Assembly: GCF_900143065.1 (NCBI RefSeq)
Contig: NZ_FRCX01000020.1
Span: 1-64,000, forward strand
Direction: 5' to 3'
Origin: Duganella sacchari
Lineage (GTDB): Bacteria; Pseudomonadota; Gammaproteobacteria; Burkholderiales; Burkholderiaceae_D
DNA length: 64,000 bases
Part shown: positions 16,038-24,437 of the stretch, in pieces
Position numbering within the stretch: position 1 is the first letter of the stretch
Layout of the letters: every line of letters begins with the position of its first letter
Program-made: the position numbers and the translations under genes
Notes under the pieces: model-generated
The model's database searches: none
What the model was told of the DNA's origin: nothing
The model's input: only the letters and a program-made list of their open reading frames with translations

Positions 16038-17834
16038 TCAGCTAGCTACCGCAAAGGTGGCAACGCTGCTTTGTAGCCCGCCCGCCGCATACTGCAACTG
16101 GTGAACCGCTTCACTGGTCGATTTCAGCGATTCCACGGTTTGCTGGGTGGCGTCGTTCAACTGCATCATGGTTTCATTGATCTGGGCAGCGCCGATGGCT
16201 TGGGACTGCATGCCCTGCAGGACGAGATCGAACTGTGGGGCCAGTTTCTGCACCTGGTCCATGACGCCGGACAGTTGATTGGTCACCTGGCGCACTTCGC
16301 CGACGCTGCGGCGTATCTCTTCGGAGAATTTGTCCATGCCCATCACGCTGGCGGAGACGGCGGACTGCATTTCCTTGAGCATCTGTTCGATGTCCCAGGT
16401 GGAGACGGAGGTTTGGTCTGCCAGCCTGCGGATTTCTGTGGCGACGACGGAGAAGCCGCGTCCCGCCTCGCCAGCCTTCTCGGCTTCGATGGCGGCATTC
16501 AGCGACAGGATGTTGGTCTGGTCGGCCACTTTGGTAATTGTAATCAGAACGCTGTTGATGTTGCTAGCTTTTTCCGACAAGGCCGCCAGTTTGGCGTTAA
16601 TCGAGTCGGTGGCGGTGACCATGGTCTGCATGGTGCCGTCCATGCGTTTGAGGTTGCCCTGGGCATCGGCAGTGGCGTGGGTGGTGTAGTCGGCCACCGA
16701 GGTGGCTTCCTCCATGGTCCTGACCAGCTCCGTGATGTTGGCCGAGATTTCCTTGGTGGTGCTGAGGATTTCAACGCTGGTCTGGGCTTGCTCAACGCCG
16801 GTGGCCTCCTGCTGCTTGGCCGACGCCGCGATTTCCGTGGCGGAGGTGGTGACCTGGATGCCAGCCTGCTGTACCGCGTTGAGCAGGGTGCGCAGATTGT
16901 CGAACATGCGTTCCAGCCCATCGGCCAGCTGGCCAATCGCATCGTCGCCGCGCACTTCGATCTTGCCGGTCAGGTCGCCAGATGCGGCCCTGCTGACCAC
17001 CCCCAGCAGCGAATCGACCTTGGACTTGAGCAGACCGGAGACGGCCAGTTCCTTCTCCAGGCTGTCCTGGATCGATTGCGCCATCTGATTGAAGGCGATG
17101 GACACCTGGCCCAGTTCATCGCGCGAACTGACTTCCACGCGTGCGCCTTGCTCGCCGTGCGCGATGCGCTCGACCACTGCGGCCAGCTGGCTAATTGGTC
17201 CGCCCAGCGCCTGCAGCAGGATGGCGCCAATGATGAGCGCCAGCACGATGCAGACGCCGCCGCCCAGCACCAGCAGCAGCAGCATGGCGTCCGACAGGTT
17301 GGTGGAGGTACGGCTGCGTTCCGCCAGCAGGCGGTCCTCCTCGTCGGTGATTTCCTTGATTATGCGCCGCGCTTCGCTGATGGTGCGGGTGCCGTTCAGC
17401 ACATCGGCAGCGGTGGCGCCTTGCGCCGCACCGGCACGGCGTTTTTCCAGCTGCGGATTGACGACCTTGTCGAGCCAGTTGTTGAGGAAGGGCGTCAGGC
17501 GCTTGAGGCGCGCTTGCTGGTTGGGGTTGTCCGACGTGAGCCGCGTGACTTCGGCCAGATGGTGGCGCATGGTCTCCTCTTCTGCGGCGATCTGGCTGGC
17601 GATGTTTTCATCGCCGGTCAGCAGGAAGCCGCGCGTGGAGCTCTGGATCTGGACGATGGCGGTTTCGATCTGGTTCGCCTCCAGCAGCACTTCCAGCGTA
17701 TGCCGGTCCCACCCGCTGGCGGTGGAAAGCCTGGTGAAGTTGTTGTAAGCCATGGCCAGCAGGATGACGATGATGGCAACGATGGCGCCAAATCCCGTGG
17801 CGAGTTTTTTCTTGATACTGAGGTTCTTAAGCAT
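16038..17834 (-). CDS. wspA: WspA-type membrane chemoreceptor, copy 1 (first gene of the operon)
   Basis: This 598-residue receptor has the same layout as the next gene: KNLSIKKKLATGF start, TM1 at about 12-32, a periplasmic region with FLLTGDENIAS, TM2 near 190-212, HAMP and the signalling domain. Long blocks of the signalling domain are identical between copies, including ADQTSVSTWDIEQMLKEMQS. The start at 17834 is chosen because GGAG lies 8 bases upstream; a longer reading frame would need a TTG start inside the argG terminator. The 69-base gap to copy 2 holds no terminator. Tandem duplication followed by divergence of the sensor part is inferred. Confidence 0.93.
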   Translation of the reverse strand: MLKNLSIKKKLATGFGAIVAIIVILLAMAYNNFTRLSTASGWDRHTLEVLLEANQIETAIVQIQSSTRGFLLTGDENIASQIAAEEETMRHHLAEVTRLTSDNPNQQARLKRLTPFLNNWLDKVVNPQLEKRRAGAAQGATAADVLNGTRTISEARRIIKEITDEEDRLLAERSRTSTNLSDAMLLLLVLGGGVCIVLALIIGAILLQALGGPISQLAAVVERIAHGEQGARVEVSSRDELGQVSIAFNQMAQSIQDSLEKELAVSGLLKSKVDSLLGVVSRAASGDLTGKIEVRGDDAIGQLADGLERMFDNLRTLLNAVQQAGIQVTTSATEIAASAKQQEATGVEQAQTSVEILSTTKEISANITELVRTMEEATSVADYTTHATADAQGNLKRMDGTMQTMVTATDSINAKLAALSEKASNINSVLITITKVADQTNILSLNAAIEAEKAGEAGRGFSVVATEIRRLADQTSVSTWDIEQMLKEMQSAVSASVMGMDKFSEEIRRSVGEVRQVTNQLSGVMDQVQKLAPQFDLVLQGMQSQAIGAAQINETMMQLNDATQQTVESLKSTSEAVHQLQYAAGGLQSSVATFAVAS

Positions 17835-17874
17835 GGTTGCTCCACTCTCGATCAGGGCGTGGAAGCAATGTATC

Positions 17875-17904
17875 AAAAAAATGGCCGCTCAGCGAGCGGC
17901 CATT
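17875..17904 (-). terminator. Terminator of argG
   Basis: On the minus strand AATGGCCGCTC pairs perfectly with GAGCGGCCATT across a GCT loop, followed by seven T residues. It lies 24 bases after argG and isolates the arginine genes from the Wsp operon. Only about 40 bases remain for a wsp promoter before the first wspA start. Confidence 0.92.
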
Positions 17905-17927
17905 GATGCGGTGAAGCGGAGCGTGGA

Positions 17928-19160
17928 TTACTGGCCGCGCTTCAGGCGTGCGTTGGCGGCGATCCGCATGCGCAGCGCATTCAGTTTGATGAAGCCGCCG
18001 GCGTCGGCCTGGTTGTAGGCGCCGCCGTCTTCATCGAAGGTGGCGATGTTCATATCAAACAGGGAGTCGGTCTTGGAGTCGCGCGACACCACGATCACAT
18101 TGCCCTTGTACAGCTTGACGCGCACCCAGCCGTTGACGGTGGCCTGGGTGTGGTCGATCAGGGTTTGCAGCGCGACGCGCTCTGGCGCCCACCAGTAGCC
18201 GTTGTAGATCAGCGAAGCGTAGCGTGGCATCAGGTCGTCCTTGAGGTGGGCGACTTCGCGGTCCAGCGTGATCGATTCGATGGCGCGGTGCGCGCGCAGC
18301 ATGATGGTGCCGCCCGGGGTTTCGTAGCAGCCGCGCGACTTCATGCCGACGTAGCGGTTTTCCACCAGGTCCAGACGGCCGATGCCATGCTTGCCGCCCA
18401 GGCGATTCAGTTCGGTCAGCACCGCGGCTGGCGACAGGCGCACGCCGTTCAGCGCAACGATGTCGCCTTTTTCGTATTCGATGTCCAGGTATTCGGCTTC
18501 GTTGGGCGCCTGCTCAGGGCTGACGGTCCAGCGCCACATCGATTCTTCGGCTTCGGCGCTTGGGTTTTCCAGGTGACGGCCTTCGAACGAGATGTGCAGC
18601 AGGTTGGCGTCCATCGAGTACGGCGCGCCGCCGTTCTTGTGTTTCATGTCGATGGCGATGCCGGCGTCTTCCGCGTACTTGAGCAGTTTTTCACGCGACA
18701 GCAGATCCCATTCACGCCATGGCGCGATCACTTTCACGCCCGGTTTCAGCGCGTAGGCGCCCAGTTCGAAACGCACCTGGTCATTGCCCTTGCCGGTGGC
18801 GCCGTGCGAGATGGCGTCGGCGCCGGTTTGGTTGGCAATTTCGATCAGGCGCTTGGCGATCAGCGGACGCGCGATCGAGGTGCCCAGCAGGTATTCGCCT
18901 TCGTACACGGTGTTGGCGCGGAACATCGGGAAGACGAAGTCGCGGACGAATTCTTCACGCACGTCATCGATGTAGATGTTCTCTGGCTTGATGCCGAACT
19001 TCAGCGCCTTGGCGCGTGCAGGTTCCAGCTCTTCACCCTGACCCAGGTCGGCGGTGAAGGTGACGATTTCGCATTGGTAGTTATCCTGCAGCCATTTGAG
19101 AATGACCGAGGTATCGAGGCCGCCCGAGTAGGCGAGGACTACTTTTTTAATGTCGCTCAT
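17928..19160 (-). CDS. argG: Argininosuccinate synthase
   Basis: The enzyme joins citrulline and aspartate using ATP to give argininosuccinate, the penultimate step of arginine synthesis. The 410-residue protein has the N-type ATP pyrophosphatase loop AYSGGLDTS (9-17) and conserved EGEYLLGTSIARPL and GATGKGNDQVRFE. The length is normal for the family. It lies 30 bases downstream of argF and probably shares its transcript. A strong terminator follows. Confidence 0.98.
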   Translation of the reverse strand: MSDIKKVVLAYSGGLDTSVILKWLQDNYQCEIVTFTADLGQGEELEPARAKALKFGIKPENIYIDDVREEFVRDFVFPMFRANTVYEGEYLLGTSIARPLIAKRLIEIANQTGADAISHGATGKGNDQVRFELGAYALKPGVKVIAPWREWDLLSREKLLKYAEDAGIAIDMKHKNGGAPYSMDANLLHISFEGRHLENPSAEAEESMWRWTVSPEQAPNEAEYLDIEYEKGDIVALNGVRLSPAAVLTELNRLGGKHGIGRLDLVENRYVGMKSRGCYETPGGTIMLRAHRAIESITLDREVAHLKDDLMPRYASLIYNGYWWAPERVALQTLIDHTQATVNGWVRVKLYKGNVIVVSRDSKTDSLFDMNIATFDEDGGAYNQADAGGFIKLNALRMRIAANARLKRGQ

Positions 19161-19190
19161 GCTAGTTCCAAAGTGTGTGTGAAGTGTTCT

Positions 19191-20117
19191 TTATTTGCCG
19201 TCCAGACGGCCGAGCAGCAGGTATTCGATCAGCGCCTTCTGGATGTGCAGGCGGTTTTCCGCCTCGTCCCAGACCACCGATTGCGGACCGTCGATGACGT
19301 CCGCCGAGACTTCCTCGCCGCGGTGCGCGGGCAGGCAGTGCATGAACAGGGCGTCCGGCGCGGCGCGCGCCATCTTGGTGCTGTCCACGATCCAGCCGTC
19401 GAAGGCTTTCAGGCGGGCGGCGTTTTCCTCTTCGTAGCCCATGCTGGTCCAGACGTCGGTGTTGACCAGGTGCGCGCCCTCGCAGGCGTCCGATGGGTTG
19501 GCGAACAAGGTGAAACGGTCGGTGGAGACCAGCGACATGTCCATCTCGTAGCCGTGCGGCGTGGAGACGTTGACGTGGAAGCCGAATACCTCGGCCGCCT
19601 GCAGCCAGGAGTACAGCATGTTGTTGGCGTCACCTACCCACGCCACCGTCTTGCCGCTGATCGAGCCACGGTGTTCGATGTAGGTGAAGATGTCGGCGAA
19701 TACCTGGCATGGGTGATGTTCATTGGTCAGGCCATTAATCACCGGCACGCGCGAATTGGCGGCGAAACGCTCGATAATGTCCTGGCCAAAGGTACGCACC
19801 ATGATGATGTCGCACATGCGCGACATGACCTGGCCGGCGTCTTCGACCGGTTCGCCGCGCCCCAGTTGCGAGTCGCGGGTGTTGAGATAGATAGCAGCGC
19901 CGCCCAACTGGTGCATGCCGGCCTCGAAGGACAGGCGGGTACGGGTCGAGTTCTTGTCGAACACCATGACCAGGGTGCGGTCGATCATCGGGTGGTAGAT
20001 CTCGTAATTCTTGAACTTGCGCTTGATGATATGCGCGCGTTCAATCACGTATTCATACTCTTCCAGCGAGAGGTCGGAAAACTGCAGGTAATGCTTGATC
20101 GGTTTTTGCATGGGCAT
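19191..20117 (-). CDS. argF: Ornithine carbamoyltransferase
   Basis: The enzyme transfers the carbamoyl group from carbamoyl phosphate to ornithine to give citrulline. The 308-residue sequence has the carbamoyl-phosphate motif STRTRLSFE, the ornithine-side HPCQVFADIFT and the HCLPAHRGEE signature. Two ATGs are close together (20117 and 20111); neither has a good Shine-Dalgarno sequence, so the start is uncertain by two codons. It is followed by argG at 30 bases, forming a small arginine operon. Confidence 0.97.
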   Translation of the reverse strand: MPMQKPIKHYLQFSDLSLEEYEYVIERAHIIKRKFKNYEIYHPMIDRTLVMVFDKNSTRTRLSFEAGMHQLGGAAIYLNTRDSQLGRGEPVEDAGQVMSRMCDIIMVRTFGQDIIERFAANSRVPVINGLTNEHHPCQVFADIFTYIEHRGSISGKTVAWVGDANNMLYSWLQAAEVFGFHVNVSTPHGYEMDMSLVSTDRFTLFANPSDACEGAHLVNTDVWTSMGYEEENAARLKAFDGWIVDSTKMARAAPDALFMHCLPAHRGEEVSADVIDGPQSVVWDEAENRLHIQKALIEYLLLGRLDGK

Positions 20118-20154
20118 AATGACAACTGACAGATGGCTGAAGCTTAGCCGATCA

Positions 20155-20160
20155 ATTATA
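20155..20160 (-). promoter_or_regulatory. Putative -10 box for argF-argG
   Basis: A perfect TATAAT on the minus strand lies about 38 bases upstream of argF. No strong -35 was found at the right spacing. No inverted-repeat operator resembling an ARG box was recognised in the 90-base upstream region. Confidence 0.45.
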
Positions 20161-20204
20161 AAGGCAATTCGGCGAATAGGGCTAATCGCCGCAGATTATG
20201 CTGT

Positions 20205-20601
20205 CTATACAGGTGCCACGGTGCGCTGCAGGTGCTGCACAAACACGCTGGCGAGACGGTGGCGGTCGCCGGGACAGCGGCCGGGCAGGTAGTTGCCATC
20301 CTTGACAATGAAACCATGCTCGGGATGTGCTTCGCTGTCGCGCCTGGAGAGCAGCGGGCCGTCGTCGAAATCCTCAGGGCAGTGCAGGGCGCGGCGCACT
20401 TCTGCGCGCACGGTTTCTTGGTAGGTGCGGTACGTAAGGCAGCGGCGCGTTGAAGGCGGGCGAAGCGGCCATGGCGCGATAGCGCGCCAGCGCCGGCTTA
20501 CGTGTCATCAGAAAGTAATTCAGCAGGCCGAAACCGATGTCGGTCAGGCGGCGGTCGGCGTGGCCGGGCGCACCGGCGGGCAGGATGCACAGTATCTGCA
20601 T
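20205..20601 (-). pseudogene. Frameshifted remnant resembling a DJ-1/PfpI (class I glutamine amidotransferase-like) C-terminus
   Basis: Two overlapping frames read as one protein broken by a frameshift. The first frame runs from 20601 through RKPALARYRAMAASPAFNA and PLPY. The next continues RTYQETVRAEVRRALHCPED, DFDDGPLLSRRDS and HGFIVKDGNYL near 20425-20205. The break is at about 20430, in a TACGTAC context that looks like a small insertion. GFxVxDGNYxxxRxPGDxHRxA recalls the C-terminus of DJ-1/PfpI-like proteins, whose N-terminal nucleophile region is missing here. The family assignment is from memory and moderate. It starts 4 bases after the stop of the TPR-GAF kinase gene. Confidence 0.5.
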
Positions 20602-20604
20602 GGG

Positions 20605-23436
20605 TCAGTGGTAGATCTGCGTGGTGGCGGACTGCTTGTGTTCCGGTGCGGTCAGCGGCAAGTCCAGCGTGAACGTGGTGCCGTCGCGCGAACTGTGCAC
20701 CGTAATCAGGCCGCCCATCAGCGAGGTGATGATGTTGTAGCTGATCGACAGTCCCAGGCCGCTGCCGCCTTGCCCCAGCTTGGTGGTGAAGAACGGGTCG
20801 AAGATGCGCGACATATGTTCCGGCGCGATGCCGCCGCCATTGTCGCGGAAGGTCACGACTACGCGGCCATCCACCGGCGATTGCGCGCGCAGCCACATGC
20901 TGCCGCTGCGTTCACGCGTGAACGCATGCAGCAACGCGTTGTTGATGAAGTTGGCGATGACCTGGCCATACGGCCCCGGATAGCTGTCCAGCGAAATCGC
21001 TTCCGGCACCTCGATCTCGATGCGGTGATTCGAGCCGCGGATGCGGTTCATCATGGTCGCGATGACTTCATGCGATACCTGCGCCAGATTGAACATGCGG
21101 CGCTGCTCCGTGGTGCGGTCGACCGCCACCTGCTTGAAGCTGTTGACCAGGTTGGCGGCGCTGTTCAGGCCACGCATCACCAGCTCGTGGGCCTTGCGCG
21201 CGTCTTCCAGATAGGTGGCCAGCGATGAACGTTTCAGGCCGGGACCATTCATCTGCGCTTCCAGCTCCTCGGTCTTTTGCTTGAGCGTGGAGGCGATCAG
21301 CAGGCTGTTGCCGATCGGCGTATTGAGTTCGTGCGCCACGCCCGCCATCAGCGCGCCCAGCGCGGCCAGCTTTTCCTGCGAGACCAGCTGGGTTTGCGCG
21401 TCTTTCAACTGGCGATAGGCTTCGGCATTATCCAAAGCGATGGCGCCGTAAGCGCACAGTGTACGGAAGATCAAGCGTTCGCGTTCGCCGTAGGCGTTGC
21501 GCTGCCTGCTTTGCACGGTCATCACGCCCAGCGTTCGTTCGCCCACCAGCAGCGGCACGTACAGGGCGCTGGTCATGAGCTGCGTGCCCGGTGCGAGGAA
21601 GATGTCTTCCGGGCCGGCATCAGCGACGTAAATCTCTTGGCGTTCGCGCAGGCTGCGGGCGGCGTTGGCGCGCGGGTTGGCGATTTCAATGGTGTTGTTG
21701 GCCAGCGGCTGGCCGTTCTCCATGCCGAACACGCGGCTGATGGTGTCGCAGCCCGGGTCGCAGATGTAGACCGCCATTGAATTGGCCGGCAACAGCGCCT
21801 GCACGTGGCGGTCCAGCGCCTTGAACACGGCGTCGGCATCGAGGTGGGTGGTGATCTCCTGGCCAATCGCCGACAGGCGCTCCAGCGTGGACGTGGTCTG
21901 CTGCAGCACCTGCACGCGGCGCGCTTCCGACGCCGCCAGTTCGCGATGATGGTGGCCTTCGGCACGGGCGTTTTCAGTCTGGTGCTGCACCTGCATGGCG
22001 ATGGCGCGGTTGGTGGCATCCTGGCTGTGGGTCTTCTCGCGTGCCGCTGCCGCCTGCTGCGCCGATGCGTAGGCTTTCTGGTAGTCGCCGATCTGCGCGT
22101 ACTCGCGCGCCAGCGCTTCATGCAGATCGGCGGGCAAGGTGTAGCCGCTGATGTGGCCCGCCACCGCGAGCGCCTTGTGCAGGAAGTGCAGAGTGGCGTT
22201 AGGTTCGGTCATGCCGAGCGGTGTCGGCAACTGGTGGCGCAGATGGATCAGCGACATCACGCGCAGTGCCGCCACCTGGTTGTAGCGGTCGGCCTGCTGC
22301 TGCGCGAGGTAGGCCGCCTGTTCGGCCATCGCCATCGCTTCCTGTGGACGGTCGAGGAAGCACAGTGCGTGCGCCTGGCCGCGCCGGGCCACGCTCTGGA
22401 AGTCGGCGTGGCGCAGCGCCTCGCCGCGTGCTTCCAGCTTGCGGAAGGCGTCCAGCGCGGCGGTGTAGTCGCCTTTGTCGAGCGACAGGTCGCCGAGATA
22501 GTGCAGGGCGGTGGCGTAGCTGCGCGCGCCCGACAACGGCGTCAGTATCTGCAAGGCTTCCTGCAGCAGCTCACCGGTCGCCTCCAGGCGGCCCAGGCGG
22601 CGCATGGTGTCGGCCGTGTGCATCAGACAGGCGCCGATGCTGCGCGGCCAACCGGTAGGCCGTGCCAGATCGAGTGCGCTTTCCATCCATTCCAGCGCTG
22701 CGTGGTGGTCGTTGAGCAGCGTGAAATCCAGGCCGATATTGATGGCGGCGGTGATGGCCATGCGCAGCTGGCCGGTTTCCAGCGCGGCTTCGTAGCAGCG
22801 CAGGTAGTGCGCGGCGGCGCCGCCGAAATCGCTGGCCTGGCTGGCGGCCAGACCGTAGTAATCGTAGACCCAGCTGGCGACAGTCTGCAGCGCTTCGTCG
22901 TCCTTGCTGAAGCGTTGCGCCCAGCGCTGCTGCGCGCTGGGCAGGTCATGCAGCACGCTCCAGCGCGCGTTGACGGCATCGGCAATGGCGCAGCGTTGGG
23001 TGTCGCCGGCTTCGCGCGAGGCGGCGGCCATGGATTCGAGTTCGGTTTCCGCGCGCAGATGGTTGCCGCCGTCGATGGCGACCCAGGCGCGCAGCCAGTG
23101 GGCGTCGGCGCGGCCGATGGCGTTGTTGAGTGTGGTGAAAGTGGCACAGGCATCAGCCGCCTGTTCGTCGGCGGCGTCCAGTTTGCCGGCCAGCCAGTTG
23201 CCTTCCGCCTGCACCAGCAGGAAGCGCGCGGCGATCGCCTGCGCATCGGCGTCGGGAAGGCCGGCGGCGGGCAGCATCGCCATGCCTTCGCTGGCCAGCT
23301 CCAGCGCGCGCGGCGTGTCGCGCTGGCGCAGATGCCATGCCAGCGGCAGTAGCATCGGCAGCCGCGCAGCACCACGCAAGGGTGGCAGGGCTGCCTCCCA
23401 ATCGGCCAACGCGTCATCCAGCGCAAACATGTCCAT
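20605..23436 (-). CDS. Soluble TPR-like/GAF sensor histidine kinase
   Basis: A large cytosolic sensor kinase of 943 residues with no membrane segments. Residues about 1-480 are an all-helical repeat region with TPR-like units (ALHYLGDLSLDKGDYTAALDAFRKLEAR). A short coiled coil and a GAF domain (about 525-670) follow. The kinase core has the H-box AGVAHELNTPIGN with the phospho-His near 702. It also has N-box NFINNALLHAF, DNGGGI, FDPFFTTK and the GSGLGLSI G-box. No response regulator gene is adjacent, so it is an orphan kinase. GGAAGG lies six bases before the ATG at 23436; a GTG one codon earlier is possible. Signal and partner are unknown. Confidence 0.88.
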   Translation of the reverse strand: MDMFALDDALADWEAALPPLRGAARLPMLLPLAWHLRQRDTPRALELASEGMAMLPAAGLPDADAQAIAARFLLVQAEGNWLAGKLDAADEQAADACATFTTLNNAIGRADAHWLRAWVAIDGGNHLRAETELESMAAASREAGDTQRCAIADAVNARWSVLHDLPSAQQRWAQRFSKDDEALQTVASWVYDYYGLAASQASDFGGAAAHYLRCYEAALETGQLRMAITAAINIGLDFTLLNDHHAALEWMESALDLARPTGWPRSIGACLMHTADTMRRLGRLEATGELLQEALQILTPLSGARSYATALHYLGDLSLDKGDYTAALDAFRKLEARGEALRHADFQSVARRGQAHALCFLDRPQEAMAMAEQAAYLAQQQADRYNQVAALRVMSLIHLRHQLPTPLGMTEPNATLHFLHKALAVAGHISGYTLPADLHEALAREYAQIGDYQKAYASAQQAAAAREKTHSQDATNRAIAMQVQHQTENARAEGHHHRELAASEARRVQVLQQTTSTLERLSAIGQEITTHLDADAVFKALDRHVQALLPANSMAVYICDPGCDTISRVFGMENGQPLANNTIEIANPRANAARSLRERQEIYVADAGPEDIFLAPGTQLMTSALYVPLLVGERTLGVMTVQSRQRNAYGERERLIFRTLCAYGAIALDNAEAYRQLKDAQTQLVSQEKLAALGALMAGVAHELNTPIGNSLLIASTLKQKTEELEAQMNGPGLKRSSLATYLEDARKAHELVMRGLNSAANLVNSFKQVAVDRTTEQRRMFNLAQVSHEVIATMMNRIRGSNHRIEIEVPEAISLDSYPGPYGQVIANFINNALLHAFTRERSGSMWLRAQSPVDGRVVVTFRDNGGGIAPEHMSRIFDPFFTTKLGQGGSGLGLSISYNIITSLMGGLITVHSSRDGTTFTLDLPLTAPEHKQSATTQIYH

Positions 23437-23512
23437 CACATACCTTCCTTGTACCGCGCGCCGCAGCTGGGGCTGGGCTGCTGATGGAAACGCACGGAAA
23501 TTGCCTCAGGGC

Positions 23513-23518
23513 ATTATA
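23513..23518 (-). promoter_or_regulatory. Putative -10 box for the TPR-GAF kinase
   Basis: A perfect TATAAT on the minus strand is flanked by GGGC and GCCC, forming a small palindrome around the box. It lies 77 bases before the chosen start and just after the rsgA stop. The -35 region is weak. Confidence 0.4.
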
Positions 23519-23534
23519 GCCCTAAAACTTATTT

Positions 23535-24437
23535 TTAATACAGTGTCTGTGATGATTCATGCAAGAGCTGTGCATACAAAGTGTGGCGCATTTTGGCGAT
23601 CTTGCCTTCCTCGACGGCCGCCAGTACCGCGCACTGCGGTTCGATCAGGTGACGGCAGTTGTAGAACTTGCAATGGCCGAGGTAGGGTTCAAACTCGACA
23701 AAGGCGCGTTCCAGCATGCCCTCGCTCAGGTGGTAGAGACCAAACTCCTGGAAGCCCGGCGAATCGATGATGGCCGATTCCGGTCCCAGGTCCGGCAGCG
23801 TGTACAGCCGGGTGAAGGTGGTGGTGTGCTTGCCAGTGTCGAGCGCAGCGGAAATTTCGCGCGTGGCGATATCCGCTTCCGGCACCAGCAGGTTGATCAG
23901 CGAGGACTTGCCCATGCCCGACTGGCCAATCAGGATCGACGACTGGCCCGCCAGCAGCGGGCGCAGCGTGGCAATCGTGTCTTCCGGCTGGGCGGTGGCC
24001 GACACTTCGTGCACCGGATAGCCCAGCGCCGCGTACGGCGCCACGCGTTCGCGCGTGCGTGGCAGCGCGGCGACGACGTCAGTCTTGTTGAGGATCAGGT
24101 GGGCCTTGATGCCGGCCGCTTCCGCCGCCACCAGCGCGCGCGACACCAGGTCGTCGGTAAAGCCGGGTTCGGTGGCGACCACGATGAACAGCTGCGTCAA
24201 ATTGGCGGCCAGCAGCTTGGACTTGTACTGGTCGGAGCGGTACAGCAGGGTTTTGCGCTCTTCGATCTTGTCGATCACGCCCTGGTCGGCCGAGGTCAGT
24301 GTGATGTGGACGATGTCGCCCACGGCAACATTGGTCTTTTTGCCACGCGTGACGCATTGCAGCTTGAGACCGTCCGACTCGGCCAGGTAGTGGCGGCCAT
24401 GGGCGGCGATGATGGTGGCGGTACGTTTCTCGCTCAT
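23535..24437 (-). CDS. rsgA: Ribosome small-subunit-dependent GTPase A
   Basis: RsgA is a circularly permuted GTPase that helps late maturation of the 30S subunit. The 300-residue protein has an N-terminal OB fold. The permuted order of motifs follows: G4 (LNKTD), then G1 (GQSGMGKSS) and G3 (DSPGFQEFGL). The C-terminal zinc knuckle is CKFYNCRHLIEPQCAV. The length is typical. The start overlaps the stop of the upstream M48 protease gene by 4 bp, indicating an operon. Confidence 0.97.
   Translation of the reverse strand: MSEKRTATIIAAHGRHYLAESDGLKLQCVTRGKKTNVAVGDIVHITLTSADQGVIDKIEERKTLLYRSDQYKSKLLAANLTQLFIVVATEPGFTDDLVSRALVAAEAAGIKAHLILNKTDVVAALPRTRERVAPYAALGYPVHEVSATAQPEDTIATLRPLLAGQSSILIGQSGMGKSSLINLLVPEADIATREISAALDTGKHTTTFTRLYTLPDLGPESAIIDSPGFQEFGLYHLSEGMLERAFVEFEPYLGHCKFYNCRHLIEPQCAVLAAVEEGKIAKMRHTLYAQLLHESSQTLY

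Noticed and set aside
16101..17906. Plus-strand open frame of about 600 codons opposite wspA copy 1
   Set aside because: It is antisense to a clear chemoreceptor, is low complexity and has no ribosome binding site.
18150..20129. Plus-strand open frame spanning argG and argF in antisense
   Set aside because: It runs across two real genes and their spacer; no motif supports it.
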